DNA from: Angiostrongylus vasorum
Lineage: Eukaryota > Nematoda > Chromadorea > Rhabditida > Metastrongylidae
Length of the DNA: 64,000 nt
Assembly (NCBI GenBank): GCA_018806985.1
Contig: JADANN010000375.1
Span: 3,279,353-3,343,352, forward strand
Reading direction: 5' to 3'
Shown piece after piece: positions 1 through 12,845 of this stretch (position 1 is the stretch's first letter; each line of letters begins with the position of its first letter). The notes below the pieces were generated by a model, which was not told where the DNA came from, made no database searches, and was given only the letters and a program-made list of their open reading frames with translations. The translations under genes were made by a program, and so were the position numbers.

Positions 1-214
1 TCGAATAGAAAGAAAACTAGCTCAACCACCAGCTATGTGGGTAAAGAAGTCCTCAAGTGGAAGCCTAATTAACTTGTCAATCCGAAAACTTCCATGGCTG
101 ATGAAGGCGAGACTACGAATGGAACATATGCGATGCTGGGAATGGCATATTACGTGAGCTCGAATCGTATGAACTTTGAAAAAAAAAGGGCAAATGGTTA
201 AAACATAACAGGGT

Positions 215-478
215 GTTATGTGAAACACAACCACCAGCATGCTGAGATATGAGCAGAACACGGAACCTCAACGAAGCGGCGAACCCACAATTACCCTTTC
301 CAGTGGCTCACATGCTGTTTACCACATTTACCAAGGTGTTTGCTTTCCCTTTCTCTCAGCCAGTTTTTACTCCAACGGTGCTTTCGGGAACCACTTGTCA
401 GGAAGAGTAATGGGGCTGAAAGAAAGGTAAAGCAAGGGCCTCGGTTGGTCACATGAGGTTCCTAGTTCTGCTCATATC
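215..478. repeat. Family B SINE-like sequences
   Basis: The left part (GGTGTTATGTGAAACACAAC ... CAATTACCCTTTCCAGTGGC) is in minus orientation. The right part (AGGGCCTCGGTTGGTCACAT ... CTCATATCTCAGCATC) is in plus orientation, so two copies face each other. Confidence 0.6.
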
Positions 479-696
479 TCAGCATCAAGGAATACTGTAT
501 AGATGTCGTATAAGAAGAAAAATCCTCAAAATCCCGGAAAAAAAAAGGCAACAAAGGTTTCGGCATCGCTGATTATTCCGTAAAGTTCATTAAGCCTAAG
601 CCAACAAAATGTCGCCTTCAATGCCTTTTCAATGCTGAAGAAGCCTGTCGACTTGTTGGCGCAATCGAATACTGCGAATAACCATAATAAAAGGAT

Positions 697-975
697 AAAG
701 CTGTCGGCGCTTGATCAATCCTTTAGGCATGGGCTATGCACTCGACTTCATTAAGCATCGTTTGGAGGTGACTGAATGCATATCTGGCCTTTACAATGAC
801 TCGCGGTGCTCTACGGATGTATCAAGCCAGTGCTGCTACCCTACCAGATAAGTCTGGTACCAATTTGCCGACCCAGGAGAAATGGAAGGCTTGGTGAGCC
901 AGAGGCTCGGGGATTGATTCCATGTGTGTGTTGCAGGGTGTCTCCGACCACTGCGCCACACACGACCAGAATTAC
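697..975 (-). repeat. Family A SINE-like repeat
   Basis: Complete copy in the left arm of the fold-back repeat. Head (complement of TGGCGCAGTGGTCGGA) resembles a tRNA A box and GGAATCAATCCCC a B box. Confidence 0.8.
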
Positions 976-1511
976 CATATCATAGGTTATTAATCGCGAT
1001 TCCAACTGAAAAAAAGTGGAAAAAAAAGACGAATCGGAGTGAAAGACGTAGCAGAAGTGGAGGAAAAAGTAAAATGGTGAGGTAAAGAATGCAATTACAA
1101 GACTAAAGCCTTGTGTTATAAATTTTCCTTATTGAAGTACTTCGAGACTTGTCGGAACTCGACTATTCCCTAAGCATGTTGAGGATGTGACATTCAAACT
1201 TTTTGTCATGAAACGTATTCAGCAGCAGATATAAGATCGTTTTGTTGCCATAAAACGAACTGAAAAGCTAGTGGAAACCAAATGTTACTAGAAACTTGTA
1301 AATAGTCGGATGCTGTCAACCCTCCTTTAATCATCCAGTACCCAGCTGTTGGGTTTAAATTTGGAAGCACTTTTCCCTTCATAAAAAGATGTCCATTACG
1401 AACGTCAGTAACCACTGACTGGCTTCCGCATTGTATGACAAGATCGTAGTTTGGCTTGAAGTGGTTAAAGAAGGTTTTTGAAAGTTTGAGATCGTCTTAA
1501 GTTTTCTGATT

Positions 1512-1708
1512 CTTGTAACAGTTCCCAGGACCGACTTTCTATTAACCTCGGCATTGAAATATGAATGGGTCGTTTTCTTGTTCAGCAATCACGAGGTTGT
1601 TAAACAGCATATATTTACTTCCATAGAAAAACACAATACAATACAACAGTAGCTGACGTTTCGGCAGTATCGCCTTCTTCAGAGCCTGGAAGGGTATACT
1701 GACATACC
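1512..1708 (+). repeat. Family E repeat copy
   Basis: About 195 bp nearly identical to 40361-40551, ending GGGTATACTGACATACC in both. It sits in the loop of the 669-bp inverted repeat. The start is TTGTAACAGTTCCCAGGA. Confidence 0.85.
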
Positions 1709-1897
1709 ATACCGACAAGTCTCGAAGTACTTCAATAAGGAAAATTTATAACACAAGGCTTTAGTCTTGCAATTGCATTCTTTATCTCACCATTTTACTT
1801 TTTTCCTCCACTTCTGCTACGTCTTTCACTCCGATTCGTCTTTTTTTTCCACTTTTTTCAGTTGGAATCGCGATTAATAACCTATGATATGGTAATT

Positions 1898-2172
1898 CTG
1901 GTCGTGTGTGGCGCAGTGGTCGGAGACACCCTGCAACACACACATGGAATCAATCCCCGAGCCTCTGGCTCACCAAGCCTTCCATTTCTCCTGGGTCGGC
2001 AAATTGGTACCAGACTTATCTGGTAGGGTAGCAGCACTGGCTTGATACATCCGTAGAGCACCGCGAGTCATTGTAAAGGCCAGATATGCATTCAGTCACC
2101 TCCAAACGATGCTTAATGAAGTCGAGTGCATAGCCCATGCCTAAAGGATTGATCAAGCGCCGACAGCTTTAT
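1898..2172 (+). repeat. Family A SINE-like repeat
   Basis: Mirror copy in the right arm. Order of landmarks: GTGTGGCGCAGTGGTCGGAG, CACCAAGCCTTCCAT, GTCGGCAAATTGGTACCAGA, GCGAGTCATTGTAAAGGCCA, then TTTATCCTTTTA. Confidence 0.8.
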
Positions 2173-2380
2173 CCTTTTATTATGGTTATTCGCAGTATTC
2201 GATTGCGCCAACAAGTCGACAGGCTTCTTCAGCATTGAAAAGGCATTGAAGGCGACATTTTGTTGGCTTAGGCTTAGTGAACTTTACGGAATAATCAGCG
2301 ATGCCGAAACCTTTGTTGCCTTTTTTTTCCGGGATTTTGAGGATTTTCTTCTTATACGACATCTATACAGTATTCCTTGC

Positions 2381-2964
2381 TTCTTTTGGATGCATGGATT
2401 TTGGCTTAAATTTTGGCAGATTTGTGCGTTAAATCAGCGCTACTATCTTAGGTCTATTAATTTGTGGACGTTTACAAAGAGTGTATTCTCTGCTTAGTCA
2501 TGCTCCTGAGAAGGCGGTCACCACTCCATGTTTACATTCCTTTTTTCACTCTTCCGCTAACCTTATCTGATTGTCTTTTGCCGTAGTAGCTTGACGAGTG
2601 ACGTTGACTATTCCATTTGGATGTTCTCTGATGGTGATGTCACCCACGTAAGTCAACAGGTTCGATCACTGTTGTTGATGTGCTGAATAGATGTATTTCC
2701 ATGTACATCGGAATGTACACTGAGACCTGTTTTTGGCACTTGCGTCCTATGAAATGGAGTTTCGACAACATACCAAAAATTTTAACTCCACACAGATGTG
2801 TTTCTTCAACCCCTCTATTCAGTATATATTGACAATAAAATGCTTCCTTAGTTAAAAGCTGCCTAGTTTTTCTACCAAAATCTGAAGCAAAAGAAGGTGT
2901 TCCTATTTTCATTCAGAGGTTTTTTCGTTTCGAAGAAGCCCAGTTGTCATATTACGGGTACTAG
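2381..2964. other. Intergenic, no gene seen
   Basis: AT-rich unique sequence between the fold-back repeat and a family D copy. Short open frames only, none with recognisable content. Confidence 0.6.
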
Positions 2965-3330
2965 TAGTAATATTTACGTATTTTTACACGACCCATCTTT
3001 CTCGTCTACTGTGTGGATCCCAGCAATTCATGTATGCGATCCATTCCTCGCATCCTTTATCACGAAAGGTCTTCCAACTTTTCGTGTGCGAGTCCGGCTG
3101 CAGCTTAAACGTTGTTGCCTTTTTTGTGAATCTCATTGAATTCTGGTGGACTCGATTCTCCCTGGAGTCCTGAGACAGCCAGGTGAGAGCGTTCCCACTT
3201 GGACTGCGGCGAGTGAACATTTCTGGGATTGGTCTGGTACTAATTTTACGCTCTCGATGAGATGAGAGGCTTAGTTTGGCAGTGATATATTTCACTTTAT
3301 GCTCTTGATGGCACCTTGATTTCATAAATT
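2965..3330 (-). repeat. Family D repeat (tRNA-like)
   Basis: Minus copy: GTGTGGATCCCAGCAATTCA, TCGCATCCTTTATCACGAAA, CTGGAGTCCTGAGACAGCC. It matches the copy at 60.75 kb and the unit inside duplication block A. Confidence 0.7.
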
Positions 3331-6300
3331 ACCCATCAGCAGCGTTTTTCTTCCTCGTAAATTTTCAGGATACAAAGCGTTTCGACTACGTTCTTTAGGT
3401 ATTCTTTTTTTGTGTTTTGTTCTATTTGTATGGTATTTCGTGCTCTCGGTGTTGACCTTCATGCTTCACTTCTTAAGTGTTAACTCCTGACCGCAACCGC
3501 CTCCTACAACAAACATTCGACTCCCCATTTGAGTCAACTCTTATGCATCCTTCATTGTCTCTTTCTTTGGAACTAGGGATTTGTTCTCAGATTCATAGCT
3601 TCATAGGAAAACCGTTTTATATATGTGCTTGTTGTGTTGATGAAACATTTATGGATGTTGTCTGCTATTTCAAAGCTGTTCCGCTATTTCATTTTCTCCT
3701 ATTTTTTTTACTTTGCTATTTTTTCCATTTTCTATTCCTCTATACTGTTTTTTCTATTTTCTACTTTATTTTTTATGTAGTAGCTCAATCGTCTAAGAAA
3801 ATATCACTATCTGCAACGTAAACTTTACGGGGTGTTCAGGCCAGTTTATTTTTAGAATACTTCTAGCAAAAGAAATCATGCAACGGCTTTTGCAACCACA
3901 GTATTCGGAAAAAAGGAGTAAACATACAGGTATCGCGCGAGAGCATCGAAGTCTCCCTTCCGATCCGCAGACGGAATGGTCACTGTTTCCTGATGATCGT
4001 TTAAAAGAAATCGTCCTCGACTTCTAGCGTGACTTCTTTTCACACTAGGAAAACTTGAACTGTGCATTAGAGAAGATCGTTGCAGCTATTTACTCTTTAA
4101 CAGCAATGTCTGTTTGACCTCGTGTGAAGTTTAAGTTGGTGGAGATGTTATTTCAGTGAGATTTTTTCAACCCGAATAGTTTATGTGGCTTAATAAACGT
4201 CGTGGGAAACCAGAATGCTAGGTTAGTAGGTCGAAATATCATGAACCGTTATCAAAACCCGCTATCAATAATAATAAGAATACTTCGTATCACACAACTG
4301 ATACGAGGAATCGGAACTTCTGAACTACGTCGCAGATAGAAATTCAGGGATGTTCTCGGATAGGTCGAAACATCAAAAATTAGATGGGATGGATATGCCA
4401 CAACTGGTGGGCAGCTCCTTAGCGATTAGATCCCGCGGGATATCAAGCACACAGTAAGAAGGAACACGAACCGGTTATCAGCACATCTTTGCGATGAAAA
4501 AAAAGAAAACGTGACGGCCTCCTAGTCCATATAGCAACCAGGACTCATTGATTGCTTCGTATATTCAACTTTTATATGCCTTGCTTTATTGGTAAACTCG
4601 TACAAGGTTGTTATAAATCTTCATTACTGCTTATGTTTCGATAGCTTGGCCTTCGTCAAAGCGACAGTGATTTAAGTGGAGTCTCACAGCAGCTGTTTCT
4701 CCATGAATTATTGGTCTCCGTAGTCACCGCATTCATACGAATTGAATACAATGGAGAACCGGAGGAATGAAGTAACGTGATCCATCACTGTACTTTGATG
4801 CAGTACTATAGCCGTGCTGAAGTGATCCGACCACACCAGACAGTTGCTCAGGACATAGAACGGTCTTTGATCCAACCGAAAGTATTTCTTTTGAGGTGGC
4901 AATCCATCCTGCGACACTTATAATTAGAATTAAAGAAGCAGTCATTATTGGTTCCGAGAATTCTTCTCTATGTGTTTCACCGATTAATTCCTTCCAGTTA
5001 CCCGTTATTTTCCTCGCTAAATCAGTTCTTCTATTTAACATCCGAATAACCCGCTAAACTGTTGTTTCGTTACATTCACCCACTATTTCTCCGTCTCATG
5101 GGTTGGATAACTGTATTTGTTCACTTCTAGTTTCGCTGAGTTTTGGCACTCGAGTTCTGTTGTCGGGTTTCTTGGTAATACTGCTGAGCAAGTAGACTTT
5201 GTTTACTAGTAGTTTAATTTTAGCACGAGTACTTTTGTCGTTTTTATATGAGTCTAAAAAAATTTGAGTATGACCGTTACAACGGCATAGCAACAGGATG
5301 ATATCATCGAGAAATCGAAAATGGTTGAAAACCGTCAACCCTGTAACGGTACTGGTTTCTCCACGGTCCTTTAGTTTTCATTCTGAGAATGTGAAGAAAT
5401 GCAAGATTGATTTCCTATGGTATCATACTTTTTTTCTCTTGAAGAGTTCAGCGTACTCTTCGTTTATGTACTGCCAGTGTATTCCGCCAGTGTTCCTAAA
5501 GCCGCTTAAACATTTACGAGCACAAACACTTGACATCATAGTCTCCTTGGTATTCGAACTGATACTGCCTTTTTTTGATTTTCTCGTTCTTCATCGATGT
5601 TTTCTTCTCCTTCTCCCGCACCGCGTGACCCAGATGTGCGTTATGCTGTCGCATGTGGTAAAAAGTGCACGTATGATCCATATATGAGTCATAACGCCGT
5701 ATCTCTATTACGTAATATAAAGCAGTCAGTTTGTAATATTCCATCCTTTTCTAAAGGCTGCTTTATCTCGCAATTACTATCTGCATATAGTTTTTTTACA
5801 GACTTTTATGAGGATTCTCAATAAACCGTTGATACCTCTGAGTACAGGTTGGGAATATGATGTTTGTTTTAACGCCATCGGTGAACAAAGACCATTAGGA
5901 CTGGATTTTATGGGATTTGAAGCCCAAAAAGAGGAGGGATACCGATCAGGTGATCAGAATTCTTTACGGATACCCTGGAAGAAAAGTGTGAACCTCAATG
6001 AGTCCTTAGAGGGCACGGGAACCCACAGGGCTACTCTTGCACCTAACAAGGACAAAGGAATTTCACTGACGTCAGCTTAAGTCAATGAACGACCAGTGGG
6101 AAGACAAGAGATGTGATACAGTGATATCTGAGTACGCCCTTGTATTTTTTTTTATTCAGTTGACTTTTTTTCCAATAAGCTAGGTGCAATTTTTGTTTCC
6201 ATTGTTTTAAATCTCTGAAGAAAAAAACCATTCCTATGTAGTTGGTCACCACGACGTTTAACAAAAGTAGTAATGCACTTTAACTCATTGGTAAAGTAGA

Positions 6301-7045
6301 AGAATTATTACATTCTGATGCACATTACTTAGCCTAAAATGTTTTTGGTGAGCTCTTTTACACTTTACACCGTCCGGTGATGTCCCTAGATTAACGATAC
6401 CTAAAGCTGCTTTTGTTAAGAGAATATGTTCTCCCACTGAATTGTAATTGTGTTTTCAAGATCCAGCTATTTTTCCCTTAAGTACACAAATAAATAAAGA
6501 AACATTTGAGTTCTTAGGGTTAAATCTTTAACAACCCACTACTTCTGAGACACGGGTTTACTTTTACACTACCTACACTTCTAGTTGTCTCATGGTATTG
6601 TTATCTTTGACACCAGATGTTTTTTTGAGCATCACTGCTGATTTCATGAAGTTTCACGATACCAGTTTTCTTCTTCATTCTTTTCCCTGTTGAACTGTTC
6701 TACAAGTGAAACCCGTTGAAACGTCATCTGTTGTAAAATAAACGTCATTGATGTGATTTTTGTTTGAAAAATATAAACGCTTGTTCTGGTCTTCGTTTTC
6801 TAAGTGTCGCGATGAGATTTTTGCAAAGTAGATTATTCTTCCCGCGAATTTCTTTTAAATTGCTGGTATCTATTTCATGGTCTTGTTAGAGAATAGAACT
6901 TGATCAATTTCAATTTCTCGCGTTTGACTTTAGTAGTGAGTCTTTCCCTCCGATTTTAAGCAGTTAGCAAGAGAGGATCTCTGTCGTCAGTCAGATCAAC
7001 CCTGCCATCAATCAAAAAATTGACTACTATAGCGTATTGGGGGGG
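3331..7045. other. Intergenic, no convincing gene
   Basis: Contains a T-rich stretch (3660-3780) that yields a Phe/Leu-rich open frame. Minus-strand open frames at 4.7-5.04 and 5.1-5.74 kb show one FRFLDDIILLL segment vaguely like a reverse-transcriptase core, without the rest of such a protein. Confidence 0.5.
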
Positions 7046-7321
7046 CGTGTGGCCCAGTGCTGGAAGGCAACGCGCACGCGGAATCGGTCCTTCCGCCTAT
7101 GGCCCACCAAGCTTTCCATCGCTCCGGGGTCGGCAAATTGGTATCATACCTGTCTGGGAAGATAGCAGCACTGGCTCGATACATCGGTAAGCCACCGCGG
7201 GACATTGTGAAGGCCAAATATGCATTCAATCACCTCGAAACGATGCTTAACGAAGTCGAATGCATGGCGCATCTCTTAGGGGATTTAACAACGCCGAGAG
7301 CTTTATCCTTTATTTATTTAT
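7046..7321 (+). repeat. Family A SINE-like repeat
   Basis: Nearly full length, from GTGTGGCCCAGTGCTGGAAG to CGAGAGCTTTATCCTTTA. An open frame across it is a by-product of the repeat. Confidence 0.8.
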
Positions 7322-7392
7322 AGCGTATTGCTAATTGTTAAAAACTAAGTGATAAAGCATTCGAAGTTGATGAATCCCTTACGGGATCGCCA

Positions 7393-7622
7393 TTCATTCA
7401 ACATCATTCGTATTATCATAGAGGTGATTGAATGCATCTTTGGGCTGTACAATGACGTATGGAATCTATCGATGTAGCAGTTTAGTGTTTCTATCATCCC
7501 AGATAAGTGTGACACAAAATAGTCCATATCGTATGATTGGTGAATTTGCTTTGCCATGGGTGCGGGATCGAGATACCATGTATATTTCAGTCTACCTTTA
7601 ACCACTTTGCAACACACCGACC
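7393..7622 (-). repeat. Family A SINE-like repeat (diverged)
   Basis: Inverse orientation 70 bp after the previous copy, so the pair forms a loose inverted repeat. It keeps AGGTGATTGAATGCATCTTT, CCCAGATAAGT and GGGTGCGGGATCGAGA. Confidence 0.7.
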
Positions 7623-9344
7623 TCTATTAATAGTCAGTCTATCGTTGCTTTGTTTTTCTCTCAGCCAGTTTTCTAGCTAACGGAACGGGAATGATCTGTG
7701 GAACACAAATCGGCTTTAAACCCTGTTAAGCTGACGTAGTCGAAATAACAATGTTTAACTTTTTTATTTACTACATGTGATTCTCTCTCACCAGTGTAAT
7801 TTGTTCGCTATCACTCTTTCTTTCGTCTCTATCTTCTAATATCTTTACCTTCTCTCCATTTTTTCCTCAGGTTTAGAAAAACTCTTCTTACAGAAATTTT
7901 CAGATTGCATGCATGCTCGTACAATCATAATCGTTCTATGGAAATACCGTCTGAATCGTTTAAAACTTCGAAAGCAAAGTGATGTACGAATTTTCGTCGT
8001 CGGGCCACCAAGAACACTACTTGATGAAACGAAGTCTGTACAGACATGTTTGTTTTTTAAATTTGAGCGTCCTTCCTTAAAAAGCTCTTCTCCCTCATGG
8101 TTAGGATTTCGTGGCGAAGACACTTTATATGACCACTTCCACTTTACAAGAATAGAAGGATATTTTGAGACGTTAATAAGTAGTTCCGGACCGCTGGTGT
8201 CTGCGGTGGGAAAAGAAAGCTCTACTACCCGTTCCAGTGGCTAACGCGTTCTCCACCACACCATGCGGATCCTTGGTTTCGCCTGCTTCTCAGTTTTTAT
8301 TAAATCCATTGTAATGACGGTGAATTCTACTTTCACTGCCAATTAGTTCTAATTTCAGTGTTGACGCCTATTATCAGGTTGAATCACCAATCAGAGACCA
8401 CGATAATCTACAGTTATTACAAAAGGTAACGGATCTCCTTAATGATCGTTAGCAGGTTTAAGTCTTCATACTTGCCTACCTCATTAAAAAAAGCGAAAGC
8501 TCAAGAAATTCATGAGCGATATTAGAAAAAACGTTGGAGCCACCGTCCATGAAGAATTCGGAGGATCTGATTTTACACTAGATCCGTTTCTATTTGATGG
8601 CCTATACTGAAAAAACCAGAAAAAAGCTCTATTATTTCGTTTCACACATAAGCGAATGTGCGCGTTGATTTCGATGCGTATTCTTCCCAACTTTTTTACA
8701 AGTAGCCTTTTTGTTGTACTTTTTCTATTCAAATGGCAGCTCATCCAGTACAGTTGCTGAATGATGCGTGGCTCTTGAAAAAGCTATCTTTACGATTAGT
8801 ATTTCACGAAGAACCTTATTTCGAACGTGTTTCTTACGTATAACTTTGTATGCTGTAAGAAACAAATTGAATAATATGGTCGATCGGTTTCGTAGGATCT
8901 AGAAATTCTATTTCATTGTTTAACGACGTATATTTAAAAATAACGGGGCAAATAATGAAGGAGGAGATCAACGATCAACAGCCCACCTAGTAATAGAATG
9001 ATCCAAACGAACGTCAGTACTCTCTCCATTACACCATATCCTATTTCAGAGTGGACTGAATATGGGATTACGATTATGATGTTCCTCGTACATGGTTTTT
9101 GAGACAAGGTCTGATTATCGAAGCTGGTTGCCGACCTTGTGCTTTTCAATTTCCGAGGATATTAATCTCTGGTGGTTTTTGTCTATACTTAGCCTTTAGT
9201 GACGTCACGTTTGAGGGATCGTTTGATGGTTTGAGGGATGATTTTGACTTATGCAGGCCTATGCAGTACTCATGTTATAGAGAACTTCCTTGTTGTAAAA
9301 TAATACCTTCCTGCTTGTTTTACGTTCTCTTGGTGTAAATTTCC
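7623..9344. other. Intergenic with repeat fragments
   Basis: Family B-type tail at 7640-7790 (CTCTCAGCCAGTTTTCTAGC ... GTTTAACTTTTTTATTTAC) and head at 8183-8300. No gene recognised. Confidence 0.5.
8183..8300 (-). repeat. Family B SINE-like repeat, head
   Basis: Complement of GGATCC/ATGGTGTGGTGGAGAACGC and the box-like end GGTGTCTGCGGTGGGAA. It matches the head of the copy at 49.14 kb. Confidence 0.6.
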
Positions 9345-12300
9345 AACAGGTCACCTGTATCACCTGTGGTCCCGTTGATCGTTGAGTGGTGACTCGAGCA
9401 GGCGCCAGTAAATCTTTCCATTTTCCCCTGTCGCGTGCAAGAGTAGCCCAGTGGGTTCTGCTCGGTCTAGGGACTCGTCGAGCATCACATCTTTCTTCTA
9501 GGCTCTTTTCGTAGAAGAACTCTGACCATCGGAGTCGGTGGTCTTTTCTGCAGTACGTTTGACATCCCGAGGAATCCAGTCACTAACGGCTGCTTGTCCA
9601 TCGGTTGTCATTCATATGCATTACGTGTCCGGTCCACCCTTATCTTCGACAGTTTTGGCGTACAGAACGGCATCTTTGATTTTTGATCGTTGACGCAGGT
9701 CGTAGCTTTCGGATCCCATCCCTAACTTGTGTGAAACGGGATACTCCTAGCATCGTGCTTTCGACTGCACGTTCCATAACGCTGAGTGATCTTCCATCCT
9801 GCTTACGCAGCAGACCAGGTTTCTGACGCATACGTTAGGGCAGGAAGTACCGTTGAGTCGAAAAGGTGGGGGCGGAGTCCGGGTGTTCTTTTTTCTCTAC
9901 ACTACATCATCGATGCTCTTGAAAGCTCCCCAAGCCGCTCGTTTTCCCTTCTGCTCAACTCTGGAGCTAAGTTGTCCAACATATTTGATTTGCCCGACCT
10001 AGATAGACATCACTGGAGCTATTCAGAGATATTCGTTTCCGTTGAGCGTGAATGGGGCATACGAAACCAATCAGTTCTTCATGAACATCGTTTTTGTGAG
10101 ATTTAGTCGAAGACCAATCTTCCCACAGGCTTTATCAAAGTCGGCAAGCATACGTTCCGCTTGGCTAATGTTTGGTGTTATAAGAGACGATGCGTCATCA
10201 GCAAAACGAAGATGGTGTAACTGCCGACCACCGATTTTCACTCCCATATTATCCCATTCCAATGTTCGCATGACGTTCTGGAGGGTGGCGGTAAATAATT
10301 TTGGCGAGATGGTATCGCCTTGCCTAACTCCTCTTTTGACGTCAATGTTAATATCGTTGTAGAATGGTGATATCTTGGTTGTGAAATTTTTTGTAAAAGC
10401 TCACGAAGAATCTTTATTTACTGAGCAGGGACTCCTTGACTATGAAGGGCTTCCATGACTGCTTCTATCTCATTTGAGTCAAAGGCCTCTCTTTAAATCT
10501 GTGAAAGTGAGATAGAGCGGTCTTTTGTACTCTCCCGATACTTCAATGAGCCTTGTTATAGTGCGAATCTGGTCCATCGTACTGAAATCCTTTCGAAACC
10601 CTGCTTGCTCACATGGTTGTCCCTTCGTCCAGTGTTCTGTCAATCCTGTTTAGGATGACTCGAGTGAAAAGTTTGTAGACAACAGACAGAAAGCAGACTG
10701 GGCGATAGTTGCCGATATCGTTTTGTCACTCTTCTTGAACAAATAAACACGATGCTTGCTGGTCTTCCACTGAGCAGGGACCTTGTATTCAGACAGGGGA
10801 ACGTGTGAAGAGCCGAGCCAGTGTGTTTACGAGGACTGGCGGAAGGTTCTTCAGGTATTCAGATTTTGTCCTGTCCGAATCTGGTGCTGTTCGATTTTGT
10901 CACCGGCAAAATAGCATGTCGGATTTCGGAACGGGAGAACCGGTGGTACAACATATCCATTCTCCTTTACTTTCACTTGACGGAAGGGTGGACGTGGCTA
11001 GCGAAGAGATCTGAATAGTATTCGTGAGTGATTTTCTCCATTGCCTTTCTGGACGCTGTAACTGTTCGTCTGGGCGTCGGAGTGCAGTCATCTTGGTCTT
11101 CTAATTGGCGAAGCTTCGGTGGGCTTTGCGAATGCTTTTCCCAGCCTCTGCAGCTTCGACCATTATTGCCGCTCTTCTCTCTTTGAGATCTTTTATCGCC
11201 TGTCTGCATTGTTTTGCTAAAGTTCGGACGTTAGTTCAGGGTTGCCTGCAGCTCCTGCGATTCCTCGCTGGCGTATCAGCTCGAGTGTTTCTGGAGAGAG
11301 ACGTCTCTTGGTGACTTTCGAACTCTCAGCTTTCATAGCGCTGACGTGAAGATGTTGAATGAGCCGATCGTATTCCTCGTCGATGTTATCGACAACGGCA
11401 TCTTCCCAACAGGCGACTAATGAACTGAATAAGTCCCAGTTTGCGGTGGTTCTGGGACTTTCGGTTTTTGAATTTAGCGGCTTTTGTCACCTTTCTGCGA
11501 GAAATAGAATCTTGCACGATGGAGGCGATGGTCTGATCCCGTGTAGAATTTTGGGACAACAGCGGCATCGGTTAGGCAAAACCTATTGACTGTGATGTGG
11601 TCTATTTCTTTATGGTACTCTCCATTGGGAGACTCCCACGTCCGGCGTTGAGGGTGGGGCTTCTGGAATTGCGAGTTAACATTGATGGTCTTGGTCGTCA
11701 TGATAAACTCAGAAAGCCGCTCACCCTGTTGCGTTCCATTCTAATCCGTGGGTTCCCAATGTGACGTTCTTCAGACGTTCTTCTTGGTCCATTCTTAGCG
11801 TTGAAATCTCCATTGATGACCTTGAAGAATTTATGGTCTTCTCTGACCTTGAAGAATGTATGATCTTCTCTGTAGAACTTCTCCAAGTCCTTATAGAACG
11901 CTTCGACTTCTTCTTCGTCGTTGTTTGATGTCGGCGCGTAAACTGCGAAGATTGTCAATGCCGGAATTGATCTTCATCTTTTTAATCGTAAACATCCCAT
12001 TCGGGTTGTAAGCTGTTCGAATGAATCGATGTTCATGGACAAACTCGTGTTGACAAGAACGCCGACGCCGCCGAGCTCCTCTATTGTCGCATGCTCCGAG
12101 GAACAGTTCTTCTCCGGTGTCATAGACGGCTGTTGAATGGGTGGCTTCGTCTCGATCTCAGCCAGGCCGATGACGTCGTACCTTATTTTTCTCGCTTGCA
12201 TGATCAAGTCTTCTATCGAGGACTCAGATGCAAGTGTACATGCCACAGATCGTCGCCCTACTTTTTTGTAATGCAGACAGCTTCCATTGGTCCTGAGATT

Positions 12301-12845
12301 TTAGCAGCCTATCCGTACTCGCCCTACCCAACGCTGCGAAATTGAGGGCTCTTTTGGGGTCAAGGGAATGAGGCTCGTTTTTTTTTTAAACTGTGTTTAT
12401 CATTTCAATACTCTCGTATAGCTTGCTGAGCTCTGAACGTGAGTTCTGGGTATACACACGGGTAGCTTGCCAGGCTCTCCCAGAGTGGATATGGAGCTTA
12501 TTTGTTTGAGGCGACTCCTAATCGCCTCCCATATACTTTCCTGTCACTTGATTGCAGGCTTTTGGCTGAATTGACCCGTAGAACACAATCTGCGTAAACT
12601 AGAATCCACCCACACCCGCATGCATGAATACGCCTCGTAAATACAGAAAGTATGTGCCAAATCGGCGCTGCAGAAACAGGTATTTCATCCCATGGATCCA
12701 TCTGAGTCTCAGCGAAGCAAAGGTCGCTTTTGGACCACGATTAACCCCCTATCCGCCACCTGGGGACGCGCCGCCCAGCGTCGTGACTAACCGGCTATCA
12801 TGATCCCTCATATGAGGGAGATCCGTGGTTCCATTCGGTAACATG
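9345..12845 (-). pseudogene. Decayed RTE-type non-LTR retrotransposon
   Basis: Read on the minus strand from about 12.85 kb to 9.35 kb. The 5' part (about 12360-12845) is a GC-rich leader-like segment. The apurinic-type endonuclease follows: RYDVIGLAEIETK (12.2 kb), [19 protein letters not shown] and [19 protein letters not shown] (11.7-11.95 kb), then TWESPNGEYHKEIDHI and FYTGSDHRLHRARF (11.5-11.7 kb). Reverse transcriptase pieces are RQGDTISPKLF (near 10.32 kb) and LRFADDASSLIT with the catalytic Asp pair (10.2 kb), followed by ACGKIGLRLNLTKTMF. The tail reads HWATLARDRGKWKDLL (near 9.43 kb). The pieces lie in different frames with several frameshifts and stops, so it is not autonomous. Order and motifs fit the RTE clade. 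No flanking target-site duplication was identified. Confidence 0.85.

Larger units (their letters stand above)
487..2380. repeat. Large fold-back inverted repeat, 669-bp arms
   Basis: Left arm 487-1155 is the reverse complement of right arm 1712-2380. Base pairing checks at several points with coordinates always summing to 2867. I noted only about three substitutions and a few compensating one-base homopolymer differences. The 556-bp loop (1156-1711) carries a family E repeat (about 1512-1708). Each arm contains one complete family A SINE. No coding sequence is evident in arms or loop. Confidence 0.93.

Noticed and set aside
3477..3821. 114-codon open frame with Phe/Leu-rich C-terminus
   Set aside because: It runs over a T-rich, low-complexity stretch. 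No splice signals or recognisable motif; the hydrophobicity comes from base composition.
5096..5744. FRFLDDIILLL and a basic downstream/upstream peptide suggesting a Penelope- or DIRS-like reverse transcriptase
   Set aside because: Only one short core-like motif fits. The residues after it and the neighbouring frames do not match other motifs of these enzymes.
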